From Paracoccus sp. Z118 (lineage in GTDB: Bacteria; Pseudomonadota; Alphaproteobacteria; Rhodobacterales; Rhodobacteraceae), in contig NZ_JAHQZU010000004.1 of NCBI RefSeq assembly GCF_019061185.1, positions 124,001 to 188,000 on the forward strand: a DNA stretch of 64,000 bases, written 5' to 3'. The notes under the pieces are model-generated. The model saw only the letters and a list, made by a program, of their open reading frames with translations, was not told the DNA's origin and ran no database searches. The position numbers and the translations under genes were made by a program. Positions 18,031 to 26,428 of this stretch are shown here, in pieces (the first letter of the stretch is position 1; every line of letters begins with the position of its first letter).

Positions 18031-18290
18031 CAGAGGCCCTCGACCGGCGTCGTTCCCTGCGGCTCGCCACTGGCGGCCAGAGTGATCTTTTCCACGCGCT
18101 CCTCGGCCTCACGCAGGCGCTGCTCGCAATGGGCGCGCAGCTTCGCGCCGCGTTCGTAAAGCGCGATCGACTGTTCCAGCGTCGCGTCGCCATGCTCCAG
18201 CTTGCCGACCGTGGCCTCCAGCTCCTTCATGGCGTCCTCGAAGGACATGGCCTCGATGGCGCGGGCGTCGGTTTCGGGATCGGTCGTCAT
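18030..18290 (-). CDS. xseB: exodeoxyribonuclease VII small subunit
   Basis: 86 residues, largely helical, with the family pattern MSFEDAMKELEATVGKLEHG and LEQSIALYERGAKLRAHCEQ. Works with XseA to degrade single-stranded DNA; xseA is not in the window. The ATG at 18290 has AAGGAAA upstream and begins the conserved region; a longer in-frame start lacks support. The xseB-ispA-dxs order is common in proteobacteria. Confidence 0.94.
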   Translation of the reverse strand: MTTDPETDARAIEAMSFEDAMKELEATVGKLEHGDATLEQSIALYERGAKLRAHCEQRLREAEERVEKITLAASGEPQGTTPVEGL

Positions 18291-18365
18291 GAGGTTTTCC
18301 TTGGTTGGCGGCGTGCGGACGATCATAACCGCCCCAGCGGGCGGGCGCCACAGCAGCGGGGTGCG

Positions 18366-19625
18366 TCAGGCGACCAGCCGCGCGCCGTCATGGCCCCGGA
18401 TCGCCACGTCGAGCAGCGATCCCTCGGGCATGTCGCGGTCGAAGGCGACCTCGGTGAACTGTTCCGTCCGCCCGAGACGCGGGCCTTCGGTCAGGACGCG
18501 ATGGCTGCGGCCGACCTGCGCTTGCAGATGCGCGCGCAGCACCTCGTCGCCCACCCTCCGCAGCCGGGCGGCCCGTTCCTTGATCGCGGGGCCGGACACG
18601 CGCGGCATCCGCGCGGCGGGGGTGCCCTTGCGGGCGCTGTAGGGGAATACATGCAGGAAGGTCAGCCCGCAATCCTGCACCAGCTTCACCGAATTCTCGA
18701 AATGCGCCTCGGTCTCGGTCGGGAAACCGGCGATGATGTCGGCGCCGAACACGATGTCGGGGCGCAGCCGCCGCGCCTCCTCGCAGAAGGCGATGGCGTC
18801 GCCCCGCAGATGGCGGCGCTTCATCCGCTTCAGGATCAGGTCGTCGCCATGCTGAAGCGACAGGTGCAGATGCGGCATCAGCCGGGGCTCGGTGGCGATC
18901 GCCTCCATGAGGTCGGGATCGGCCTCGATCGAATCGATCGAGGAAATCCGCAAGCGGGGCAGGTCCGGCACCATCCGCAGGATGCGCCGCACCAGATTGC
19001 CCAGCCGCGGGGCCCCCGGCAGATCCGCGCCCCACGAGGTCAGGTCCACGCCGGTCAGCACCACTTCGTTGAAGCTGCGATCCCGCAGGCGCTTGATCTG
19101 CTCGACCACGACCCCCGCCGGAACGGATCGCGAGTTCCCCCGGCCATAGGGAATGATGCAGAAGGTGCAGCGGTGGTCGCAGCCGTTCTGGACCTGCACA
19201 TAGGCGCGATGGCGGCCGAAGCCGTCGATCAGGTGGCCGGCGGTTTCCCGCACCGACATGATGTCGTCCACCATCACCCGCTCGGTCCCGAAATCGGGCG
19301 CGGCGAGGACCTGCCATGTCGCCGGCTGCATCTTCTCGGCATTGCCGACGACGCGGGCGACCTCGGGCATGGCGGCGAAGGTTTCCGGCTCGGTCTGGGC
19401 CGCGCAGCCGGTGACGATGATCGGCGCGCCGGGGTTTTCGCGCGAAAGGCGGCGGATCTCCTGCCGGGCCTTGCGGACAGCCTCGGCCGTCACGGCGCAG
19501 GTGTTGACGATCACCGCGCCGTCGAGGCCCGCAGCTTCCGCCATCTCGCGCATCGCCTCGGATTCGTAGGCGTTCAGCCGGCAACCGAGCGTGGCCAGCA
19601 CCGGGGGCTTCGGCACTGCGTTCAT
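18366..19625 (-). CDS. mtaB: tRNA N6-threonylcarbamoyladenosine methylthiotransferase MtaB
   Basis: 419 residues; radical-SAM enzyme converting t6A37 to ms2t6A in tRNAs reading ANN codons. Domains: N-terminal UPF0004 with Cys in GCRLNAYE, VNTCAV and TGCAAQ (auxiliary iron-sulfur cluster), then the radical-SAM core with GCDHRCTFCIIP. A short C-terminal region without a full TRAM domain places it with MtaB rather than MiaB. Its ATG overlaps the dapF stop. Confidence 0.93.
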   Translation of the reverse strand: MNAVPKPPVLATLGCRLNAYESEAMREMAEAAGLDGAVIVNTCAVTAEAVRKARQEIRRLSRENPGAPIIVTGCAAQTEPETFAAMPEVARVVGNAEKMQPATWQVLAAPDFGTERVMVDDIMSVRETAGHLIDGFGRHRAYVQVQNGCDHRCTFCIIPYGRGNSRSVPAGVVVEQIKRLRDRSFNEVVLTGVDLTSWGADLPGAPRLGNLVRRILRMVPDLPRLRISSIDSIEADPDLMEAIATEPRLMPHLHLSLQHGDDLILKRMKRRHLRGDAIAFCEEARRLRPDIVFGADIIAGFPTETEAHFENSVKLVQDCGLTFLHVFPYSARKGTPAARMPRVSGPAIKERAARLRRVGDEVLRAHLQAQVGRSHRVLTEGPRLGRTEQFTEVAFDRDMPEGSLLDVAIRGHDGARLVA

Positions 19626-20470
19626 GGCCGTTCGCTGCCGCTGGCGATCCAGTCGGCCCTCAGCACCCCGTCGGCGACATGCGCGGTCGGCCCGGCGAGC
19701 CAGACGCCATCCTCGCGCCAGTCGATCTCAAGCTCGCCGCCTGCGACCAGCACCCGCACCCGGCGGCCCGTCAATCCCCGACGCGCGGCGGCGACCGCGG
19801 CGGCGCAGGAGCAGGACCCCGAGGCGAGCGTGACGCCCACCCCCCGTTCCCAGATCCGCAGCCGCAGCGTGTCGGGCGCGACGACCTGCGCCACCTCGAC
19901 ATTGGTGCGCTGGGGGTAGAGCGGATGCAGCTCGTGCCGGGCGCCGAATCCCTCGAAATCGGGAAAATTCGCCGCGTCGTCCACGAAGAAGGTCATGTGC
20001 GGATTGCCCATGCCGGTCGCGACCGGATCGCCGTCGATCGGCAGATGCAGCAGGTCCACATCGCGAGCAAGCGGGATCGACTGCCAGTCCAGCACCGGCT
20101 GCCCCATGTTGACGCGGGTGATGCCGCCGCCCGCATCCTCGGCCGCGAGCAGCCCGTGCTCGGTCCGCAGCACCAGCGCCGCCGACCCGCTTTCATCGAG
20201 CAGGTAACGGGCGATGCAGCGTGTCGCGTTCCCGCAGGCGGCGGAGGTCGAGCCATCGGCGTTGAAGAAGGTCAGCTTCGCGTCCGCCCCATCATCCGCG
20301 TGGATCGTTGCGAGCTGGTCGAATCCGATCCCGAACTGCCGGTCCGCGATGCGCCGCACGAGGTCGGCATCCGGCATCGCCCCGCCATGCCGCAGGTCGA
20401 TCACGACGAAGTCGTTGCCCAGCCCATGCATTTTCATGAAGGGCAGGCCGGAGGGGGGCCTTGTGTCCAT
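19622..20470 (-). CDS. dapF: diaminopimelate epimerase
   Basis: 282 residues; interconverts LL- and meso-diaminopimelate for peptidoglycan and lysine. It begins with FMKMHGLGNDFVVIDL. The first catalytic Cys is Cys79 in SAACGNATRC. The usual second site, ACGSG in ERGxGxTxACGSG, reads ERGVGVTLASGSCSCA here, so residue 217 is Ser rather than Cys, with Cys two and four positions later. Either a neighbouring Cys serves, a lineage variant exists, or activity is altered. The ATG at 20470 leaves a ten-residue lead. First gene of the dapF-mtaB-xseB-ispA-dxs run. Confidence 0.9.
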   Translation of the reverse strand: MDTRPPSGLPFMKMHGLGNDFVVIDLRHGGAMPDADLVRRIADRQFGIGFDQLATIHADDGADAKLTFFNADGSTSAACGNATRCIARYLLDESGSAALVLRTEHGLLAAEDAGGGITRVNMGQPVLDWQSIPLARDVDLLHLPIDGDPVATGMGNPHMTFFVDDAANFPDFEGFGARHELHPLYPQRTNVEVAQVVAPDTLRLRIWERGVGVTLASGSCSCAAAVAAARRGLTGRRVRVLVAGGELEIDWREDGVWLAGPTAHVADGVLRADWIASGSERP

Positions 20471-20578
20471 GGCGGCGATATAGAGCCGGCCCCGCGATTT
20501 CACCAGAGATTCCGCCGCGGCACGGTCAGTTTTCGCTTGACCCCCGCTTTCGCCGCCCCTAATCAACCGCCCTGTGTT

Positions 20579-20654
20579 GGGCCCATAGCTCAGTTGGTAG
20601 AGCAACTGACTTTTAATCAGTGGGTCACAGGTTCGAATCCTGTTGGGCTCACCA
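20579..20654 (+). tRNA. tRNA-Lys (anticodon TTT)
   Basis: 76 bases including an encoded CCA. Acceptor arms GGGCCCA and TGGGCTC pair with one G-T. The anticodon stem ACTGA/TCAGT encloses loop CTTTTAA with anticodon TTT at 20612-20614. The T arm carries GGTTCGAATCC. Transcribed rightward, between divergent dapF and the alpha-2-macroglobulin gene. Confidence 0.97.
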
Positions 20655-20857
20655 CTGAAATCCTGAAATCGTTGGTTTACCGCCTCTGTCGGCCGCGTTC
20701 CGTCCGACGCGAGCGCACGTTCAGAGTCGCGCGACAGCCCAACAAGCCTGCCGTTCGGACCCCGCGCCGCGAAGCCCCATCCCGCCAAACCATGACGATT
20801 GCCCCTTAAAGGCGATCGTGCCACGCTGCCGCAAAATCCGGTCCGTGGGGTTTGCCG

Positions 20858-23800
20858 ATGCCCGTCCGTCCCTCCGCCGCGATCCGCCGCCTGCTGCGGG
20901 CCGCCCGGTCGATCCCCCTCGCGCTCGCGCTCGGCGCAGCCCTTGCGCCCCAGCCGGTCGAAGCCGAAACCGCCCTTCCCGAACGGCGGATCGTCGTGCA
21001 GGAAAACACCGATCTGCCCGGCGGCGACCTGGCCCCGATCTTCGAGACCTCGCAGGAAAGCTGCGTTCGGATCTGCCTGGCCGATGCCGACTGCGCGGCG
21101 CTGACCTTCAACGCGCGCTCGCGGGCCTGCTTTCCCAAAACGGACCCCGGCGCCCCGCAACCCTTCACCGGCGCGATCTCGGGCCAAGTGCTGCCGACCG
21201 ATCCGGCGGCAGAGGCCCGCGCGGCCGAGCGGCTGGCGCAGGCGGGAACGTGGCTTTCGCCTGAGGATCGCCGCGCCGCCCGCGATCAGGCGCGCGGCCT
21301 CGGCACGCTTTACCCTGCCAACGGCGAGCCGCCGGACTCGCTTCGCGCGCTTGCCGATGCGGCGGGCGCCGGCGGCGATCCGACCGGGCAGGTCCGCTGG
21401 CTGGGGGCGCTGACCGCGCTCACCGACGCGGCGGCGGACTGGGAGGCGCTGGCCCGCGCCATGCAGGGCGCCGCCAGCGCGAACGACAACGACCGCGCCA
21501 TGCTGACGGCGGCGCAGACCGCCGCGACGAACGCATGGCTCCGCGATCCGGGCGCGGGCATTTTCGCCCTGCGGCTCTGGGCCGAACTGGCCGAGCGGCT
21601 GGATCGCGGCCCGGACGGGCTCGCCGCCCTGCGCCATGCCGCCGAAACCGGCGGCGCCGATCCCGCGCTGGCCGAGCAGATCGCCGCCTTTCAGGAGCGC
21701 CACGGCTTCCGCGTCACCGGCAACCGCGTCGATGCCGACGCGCCCGATCCCCGCGCCTGCGTGGTCTTCTCCGGCCCGCTGGCCGAGTCCGCCGATTTCC
21801 GCCCCTTCGTCGCGCTGCCCGATCCCGCGCTGGCCATCGAGGCGCAGGATTACGAGCTTTGCGTCACCGGCCTGACCCGCGGCGCGGCGCTGGAGCTGAC
21901 GCTGCGCCCCGGCCTTCCGGCGGCCAGCGGCGAGGTGCTGCCGCGCGCCGTGCCGGTCAGCATGTATGTCCGCGACCGCGCCCCGCAGGCCCGCTTCGGC
22001 GGCCGCGCCTATGTGCTGCCGGCCAGCGGCGATCAGGGCCTCACGTTGCGCACGGTGAACACCGGCACGGTGGACCTGACGCTGCATCGGATGACGGATC
22101 GCAACATCGTCCGCTCGCTTCAGGACCGGATCTTCGCCACGCCCCTGGACGACTGGAAGGTAGGCACCTTCAGCGCCGAGCTGGGGCAGGAGATCTGGTC
22201 GGGCCAGGCCGACATCGCCCCCGCGCCGGGCGGCGGTGCGCATCCGATGAATGCCGAAGTGGCGACCCGGCTGGACCTGCGCGCCGCCGTGGGGGCGCTG
22301 ACGCCCGGCATCTACGCGCTGACTGCCGCCGTGCCCGGCCAGTCGCCCGACCGCAGCCCACCGGCGACGCAATGGTTCATGATCTCCGACCTCGGCCTTG
22401 CCAGCTATTCCGGCACCGACGGGCTGACGGTGGTGGTGCGCGGCCTGTCCGACGCCGCCGCCCGTCCGGGGGTTGAGGTCGCGCTGCTCTCGCGCGGCAA
22501 CGCCGTGCTGGCGCGCATCCCGACCGACGATCAGGGCATCGCGCGGTTCGACGCCGGGCTGACGCGCGGCACCGGCTCGGCCGAACCGGCCGTGATCACG
22601 GCGACCGTGCGCGAGGCGGACGAGGTGGCCGACCTCGCCTTCCTGTCCCTGCTCGACCCCGAGTTCGATCTGTCCGACCGCGGGGTCGAGGGTGCGCCGC
22701 CGGCTCCGCCCATCGACGTGTTCGTGGCGACCGATCGCGGCGCCTACCGCGCGGGCGAGGTGGCGCACGCCACCATCCTGACCCGCGACGACCGCGCGCA
22801 GGCGATCGACGGGCTGCCGCTGACCGCCCTGGTGCTGCGCCCCGATGGCGTCGAACATGCCCGGCTGATGCCCGCCCCGGCGGGCGCAGGCGGCTATACG
22901 CTGGACTTCCCCATCCCCGACACCGCCCCGCGCGGCGTCTGGCGGATCGATCTGCGGGTGGAGCGCGACGGCCCACCGCTCGCCACCGCAACCCTGCTGG
23001 TCGAGGATTTCCGCCCCGAGCGGATCGCCTTCGACCTCGATCTGCCGGCTGCGCCGCTGCCGGCCGGTCAGCCGCTGACCGCCGAGATCGAAGCCCGCTG
23101 GCTGTTCGGTGCCCCCGCCGCCGATCTGCCGGTCGAAGGGACGCTGCGGCTGACCCCCGCGCGCGGTCTGCCGGAATGGCCGGGCTACCGCTTCGGCCGC
23201 CACGACGACGACACCTCGCCCGAGATCGTGGCGACCCCCGCCGGCAGGACGGACGATCAGGGGCGCTTTGCGGCCCGCATCGACCTGCCGCCGACGCTCG
23301 CGCAGGCGTCCCGCCCCTTCGACGCGCAGCTGACCCTGACCGTCCGCGAGGGCGCGGGCCGTCCGGTGGAGCGCCGCGACAGCCGCCTGATCCTGCCCGC
23401 GCACGGCGCGCTGGGGATCGCGCCCGGCTTCGACGACATCGTCGCGCAAGGGGCCGAGGCGTCGTTCCGCATCGTCGCGCTGACCCCCGATCTCGCTCCT
23501 CGCGCGACCGGGGCGGAGTGGGTGCTGAACCGCATCGAGACCGATTACCAGTGGTATGCGATCGGCGGCGACTGGAACTGGGAGCCGATCACCCGCCGCA
23601 GCCGGATCAGCAACGGAACGCTCCAGACGCCGGCCGACGGCCCGGCCGAATTGTCGGTGCCGGTGGACTGGGGCAGCTACGAGCTGGTCGTGACCGCCTC
23701 GGACGGCACCGTCAGTTCGGTCCGGTTCGAGGCGGGCTGGGGCGCGGTGTCCACGGGGACCGACACGCCCGACCGGCTGGCCGTGACGCTGGACCGCCCC

Positions 23801-26428
23801 GCCTATCGCGCGGGCGACACCGCGCGGGTGACGCTGGAAGCTCATGCGGACGGGGTGGCGGTGGTTTCGGTGCTGTCGAACCGGGTCATCGACCTGCGCG
23901 CCGTGCCCGTCACCGCCGGGCGCAACACCGTGGACCTGCCGGTGACCGAGGACTGGGGCGCCAGCGCCTATGTCGCCGTCAGCGCCATCCGTCCGCTCGC
24001 GCCGGGAGCCGGCGAGGCCACCACCTCGGCCCACGCGCCGATCCGTGCGGTGGGGATCGCCCCGGCCTGGATCGACCCTGCCGACCGCGCGATCGCGGCC
24101 ACGCTGACCGCCCCGCAGCAGGCCGACCCGCGCGGCGACCTGCCGGTGACGCTGGCCGTGACCGGCGCCGCGCCGGGGGATACGGTCCACGCCACCATCT
24201 GGGCCGTCGATCAGGGCATCCTGAACCTGACCGGCTACACGCCGCCCTCGGCCACCGGCCATTATTTCGGCCAGCGCCGGCTCGGGGTGGGGCTGCGCGA
24301 TCTCTACGGCCGCCTGATCCTGCCCGGAGGTGCAGCCGACGGCGCGATCCGCACCGGGGGCGATGCCGCCTCGATGCAGACCCAGGCGCCGCCGCCGACC
24401 GAGAAGCTGATGGCGTGGTTCTCCGGCCCGCTGACGCTGGACGAAGGCGGGCGCGCGAGCGTCACCATCCCGCTGCCCGATTTCAACGGCGAGCTGCGGG
24501 TGATGAGCGTCGTCTGGACTGAGAAGGCGGTGGGCCAGACCGATACGACCGTGCTGGTCCGCGATCCGGTGGTGATGACCGTGACCGCGCCCGCGTTCCT
24601 CTCGCCCGGCGATACGGCGCAGGCGCAGGTGTCGCTGACCCACGTCGCCGGCCCGCCGGGCGAGGTGGCGCTTGCTATCGAGAACCGGCCGGCCGCCGAG
24701 GACTCGATAGCCCTGACAACCGACCTGCCGCCCGGCACGACCTTGACCGAGCGACAGGCCGTCACCCTGCCGCTCCGCCTGACCGCGCCCGATGCCGAAG
24801 GTCTGGCGCAGATGCGGCTGTCGGCGGTGCTGCCGGACGGGCGCACGGTCACGAAGGACTTGACGATCCCCGTCCAGCGGCAGGATGCCGCGGTGAACCG
24901 GCGCATGCGCCTGACGCTGGCCCCCGGCACGCAGCAGACGGTGGACCTGGCACCGCTGGGCGCGTTCCGCCCCGGCACCGGGCGCGTCACCCTGACCAGC
25001 GGCGCGTTCGCCCGCCTCGACGTGCCCGGCGCGCTTGCCCGGCTGGCCGCGTATCCCTATGGCTGCACCGAGCAGATCGCCTCGCAGGCGCTGCCGCAGC
25101 TTTACGCCTCGACCCTGATGCCCGAGGGGATGCCGGCCCCGCCCGGCGTCGATCCGGCTTCCGTCGATGAGGCGATTGCGCAGATCCTGACCCGCCAGAC
25201 CTCGGATGGAAGCTTCGGGCTGTGGCGGGCCGAAGGCGGGGATCGCTGGCTGAACGCCTATGTCACCGACTTCCTGTCCCGTGCCCGCTCTGCCGGACAC
25301 GCGGTGCCGGAGATTGCCTTCACCGCCGCGCTCCGCGCACTCCAGAACGGCCTCAACGCCGCGCCCGAGCCGCAATTCGCCGATCCGCAGGAGAATGCGG
25401 CGACCGCCTATGCCGCCTATGTGCTGGCCCGCGAACATGCGGCGGTTATCAGCGACCTGCGCTATTACGCCGACACCGGGGTCGAAGGCTTCGCCACCCC
25501 GCTCGCGGCGGCGCAGCTTGGGGCGGCGCTCGCGTCCTATGGCGACCAGCCCCGCGCCGACGCGCTGTTCGCCCGCGCGCAGGCGCTGTCGGATCAGAAC
25601 GCCGAGCCGCAGGAGACATGGCGCCGCGACTACGGCACCCTGCTGCGCGACCGCGCCGGGGTGCTGGCGCTGGCCGCCGAGGCCGGCAGCCAGGCGGTGG
25701 ACCGGGACCGCATCGCCACCGTCCTGGCCGCGCAGATCGACGACCGGCTGGCCGAGGGCGCGCCGCTCTCCACGCAGGAAGCGGCGTGGGTGATCCTCGC
25801 CGCGCAGGCTTTTGCGGGCGGGCCGGAGGCGGGCGGCGGGCTGACCCTGGCGGGCGCGCCGCTCTCCGCGCCGGTGCAGGATCTGGGCGACGCGAGCGCC
25901 CTGCCGCCGGTGGTGCTGGGCAATAACGGGCCGGAACCGGTCGAGGTGACGCTGGGCGCGACCGCCGTTCCGGTCGAGCCGCCGCCCGCCGGGGGCACGG
26001 CCTTCACGATCACCCGCCGCTATCACGATCTCGACGGCGCGCCGGTCGATCCGGCGCTGGTCCCGCTCGGCGCGCGCCTCATCGCGGTGATCGAGGTGCA
26101 GCCGCTGGTGCAGGCGGATGGCCGCCTCATCATCACCGACCCGCTGCCGGCGGGGTTCGAGATCGACAACCCCAACCTGCTCACGCAGGGCGATCTGGAC
26201 GGGCTGGATTGGCTGCCCGAGACCACATGGGCCGACATGGCCGAGTTCCGGCAGGATCGCTTCGCCGCCGCCGTGACCGCGTTCGGCACCGATCCCATCC
26301 GGCTGGCCTATCGCCTGCGGGCGGTCACTCCGGGCACCTTCGCGCATCCCGCCGCTTCGGTCGAGGACATGTATCGCCCGGAACGCCGCGGCTGGACCGA
26401 CAGTGGCACGACGGTCATCGCCCCCTGA
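20858..26428 (+). CDS. bacterial alpha-2-macroglobulin (YfhM/MagD-like), thioester type
   Basis: 1856 residues. A signal peptide (about 1-38, ending VEA) without a lipobox Cys is followed by a PAN/apple-like segment with paired Cys (SCVRICLADADCAALTF, about 65-85). A long series of macroglobulin beta domains comes next, and WFSGPLTLDEGG begins the A2M core. The thioester motif CTEQ has Cys1403 and Gln1406 in YPYGCTEQIASQ, followed by the alpha-alpha barrel. Known: such proteins trap proteases in the periplasm and are paired with PbpC. The ATG at 20858 follows a weak site; a TTG two codons earlier is possible. Secreted rather than lipid-anchored, unlike many relatives. Confidence 0.93.
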   Translation: MPVRPSAAIRRLLRAARSIPLALALGAALAPQPVEAETALPERRIVVQENTDLPGGDLAPIFETSQESCVRICLADADCAALTFNARSRACFPKTDPGAPQPFTGAISGQVLPTDPAAEARAAERLAQAGTWLSPEDRRAARDQARGLGTLYPANGEPPDSLRALADAAGAGGDPTGQVRWLGALTALTDAAADWEALARAMQGAASANDNDRAMLTAAQTAATNAWLRDPGAGIFALRLWAELAERLDRGPDGLAALRHAAETGGADPALAEQIAAFQERHGFRVTGNRVDADAPDPRACVVFSGPLAESADFRPFVALPDPALAIEAQDYELCVTGLTRGAALELTLRPGLPAASGEVLPRAVPVSMYVRDRAPQARFGGRAYVLPASGDQGLTLRTVNTGTVDLTLHRMTDRNIVRSLQDRIFATPLDDWKVGTFSAELGQEIWSGQADIAPAPGGGAHPMNAEVATRLDLRAAVGALTPGIYALTAAVPGQSPDRSPPATQWFMISDLGLASYSGTDGLTVVVRGLSDAAARPGVEVALLSRGNAVLARIPTDDQGIARFDAGLTRGTGSAEPAVITATVREADEVADLAFLSLLDPEFDLSDRGVEGAPPAPPIDVFVATDRGAYRAGEVAHATILTRDDRAQAIDGLPLTALVLRPDGVEHARLMPAPAGAGGYTLDFPIPDTAPRGVWRIDLRVERDGPPLATATLLVEDFRPERIAFDLDLPAAPLPAGQPLTAEIEARWLFGAPAADLPVEGTLRLTPARGLPEWPGYRFGRHDDDTSPEIVATPAGRTDDQGRFAARIDLPPTLAQASRPFDAQLTLTVREGAGRPVERRDSRLILPAHGALGIAPGFDDIVAQGAEASFRIVALTPDLAPRATGAEWVLNRIETDYQWYAIGGDWNWEPITRRSRISNGTLQTPADGPAELSVPVDWGSYELVVTASDGTVSSVRFEAGWGAVSTGTDTPDRLAVTLDRPAYRAGDTARVTLEAHADGVAVVSVLSNRVIDLRAVPVTAGRNTVDLPVTEDWGASAYVAVSAIRPLAPGAGEATTSAHAPIRAVGIAPAWIDPADRAIAATLTAPQQADPRGDLPVTLAVTGAAPGDTVHATIWAVDQGILNLTGYTPPSATGHYFGQRRLGVGLRDLYGRLILPGGAADGAIRTGGDAASMQTQAPPPTEKLMAWFSGPLTLDEGGRASVTIPLPDFNGELRVMSVVWTEKAVGQTDTTVLVRDPVVMTVTAPAFLSPGDTAQAQVSLTHVAGPPGEVALAIENRPAAEDSIALTTDLPPGTTLTERQAVTLPLRLTAPDAEGLAQMRLSAVLPDGRTVTKDLTIPVQRQDAAVNRRMRLTLAPGTQQTVDLAPLGAFRPGTGRVTLTSGAFARLDVPGALARLAAYPYGCTEQIASQALPQLYASTLMPEGMPAPPGVDPASVDEAIAQILTRQTSDGSFGLWRAEGGDRWLNAYVTDFLSRARSAGHAVPEIAFTAALRALQNGLNAAPEPQFADPQENAATAYAAYVLAREHAAVISDLRYYADTGVEGFATPLAAAQLGAALASYGDQPRADALFARAQALSDQNAEPQETWRRDYGTLLRDRAGVLALAAEAGSQAVDRDRIATVLAAQIDDRLAEGAPLSTQEAAWVILAAQAFAGGPEAGGGLTLAGAPLSAPVQDLGDASALPPVVLGNNGPEPVEVTLGATAVPVEPPPAGGTAFTITRRYHDLDGAPVDPALVPLGARLIAVIEVQPLVQADGRLIITDPLPAGFEIDNPNLLTQGDLDGLDWLPETTWADMAEFRQDRFAAAVTAFGTDPIRLAYRLRAVTPGTFAHPAASVEDMYRPERRGWTDSGTTVIAP

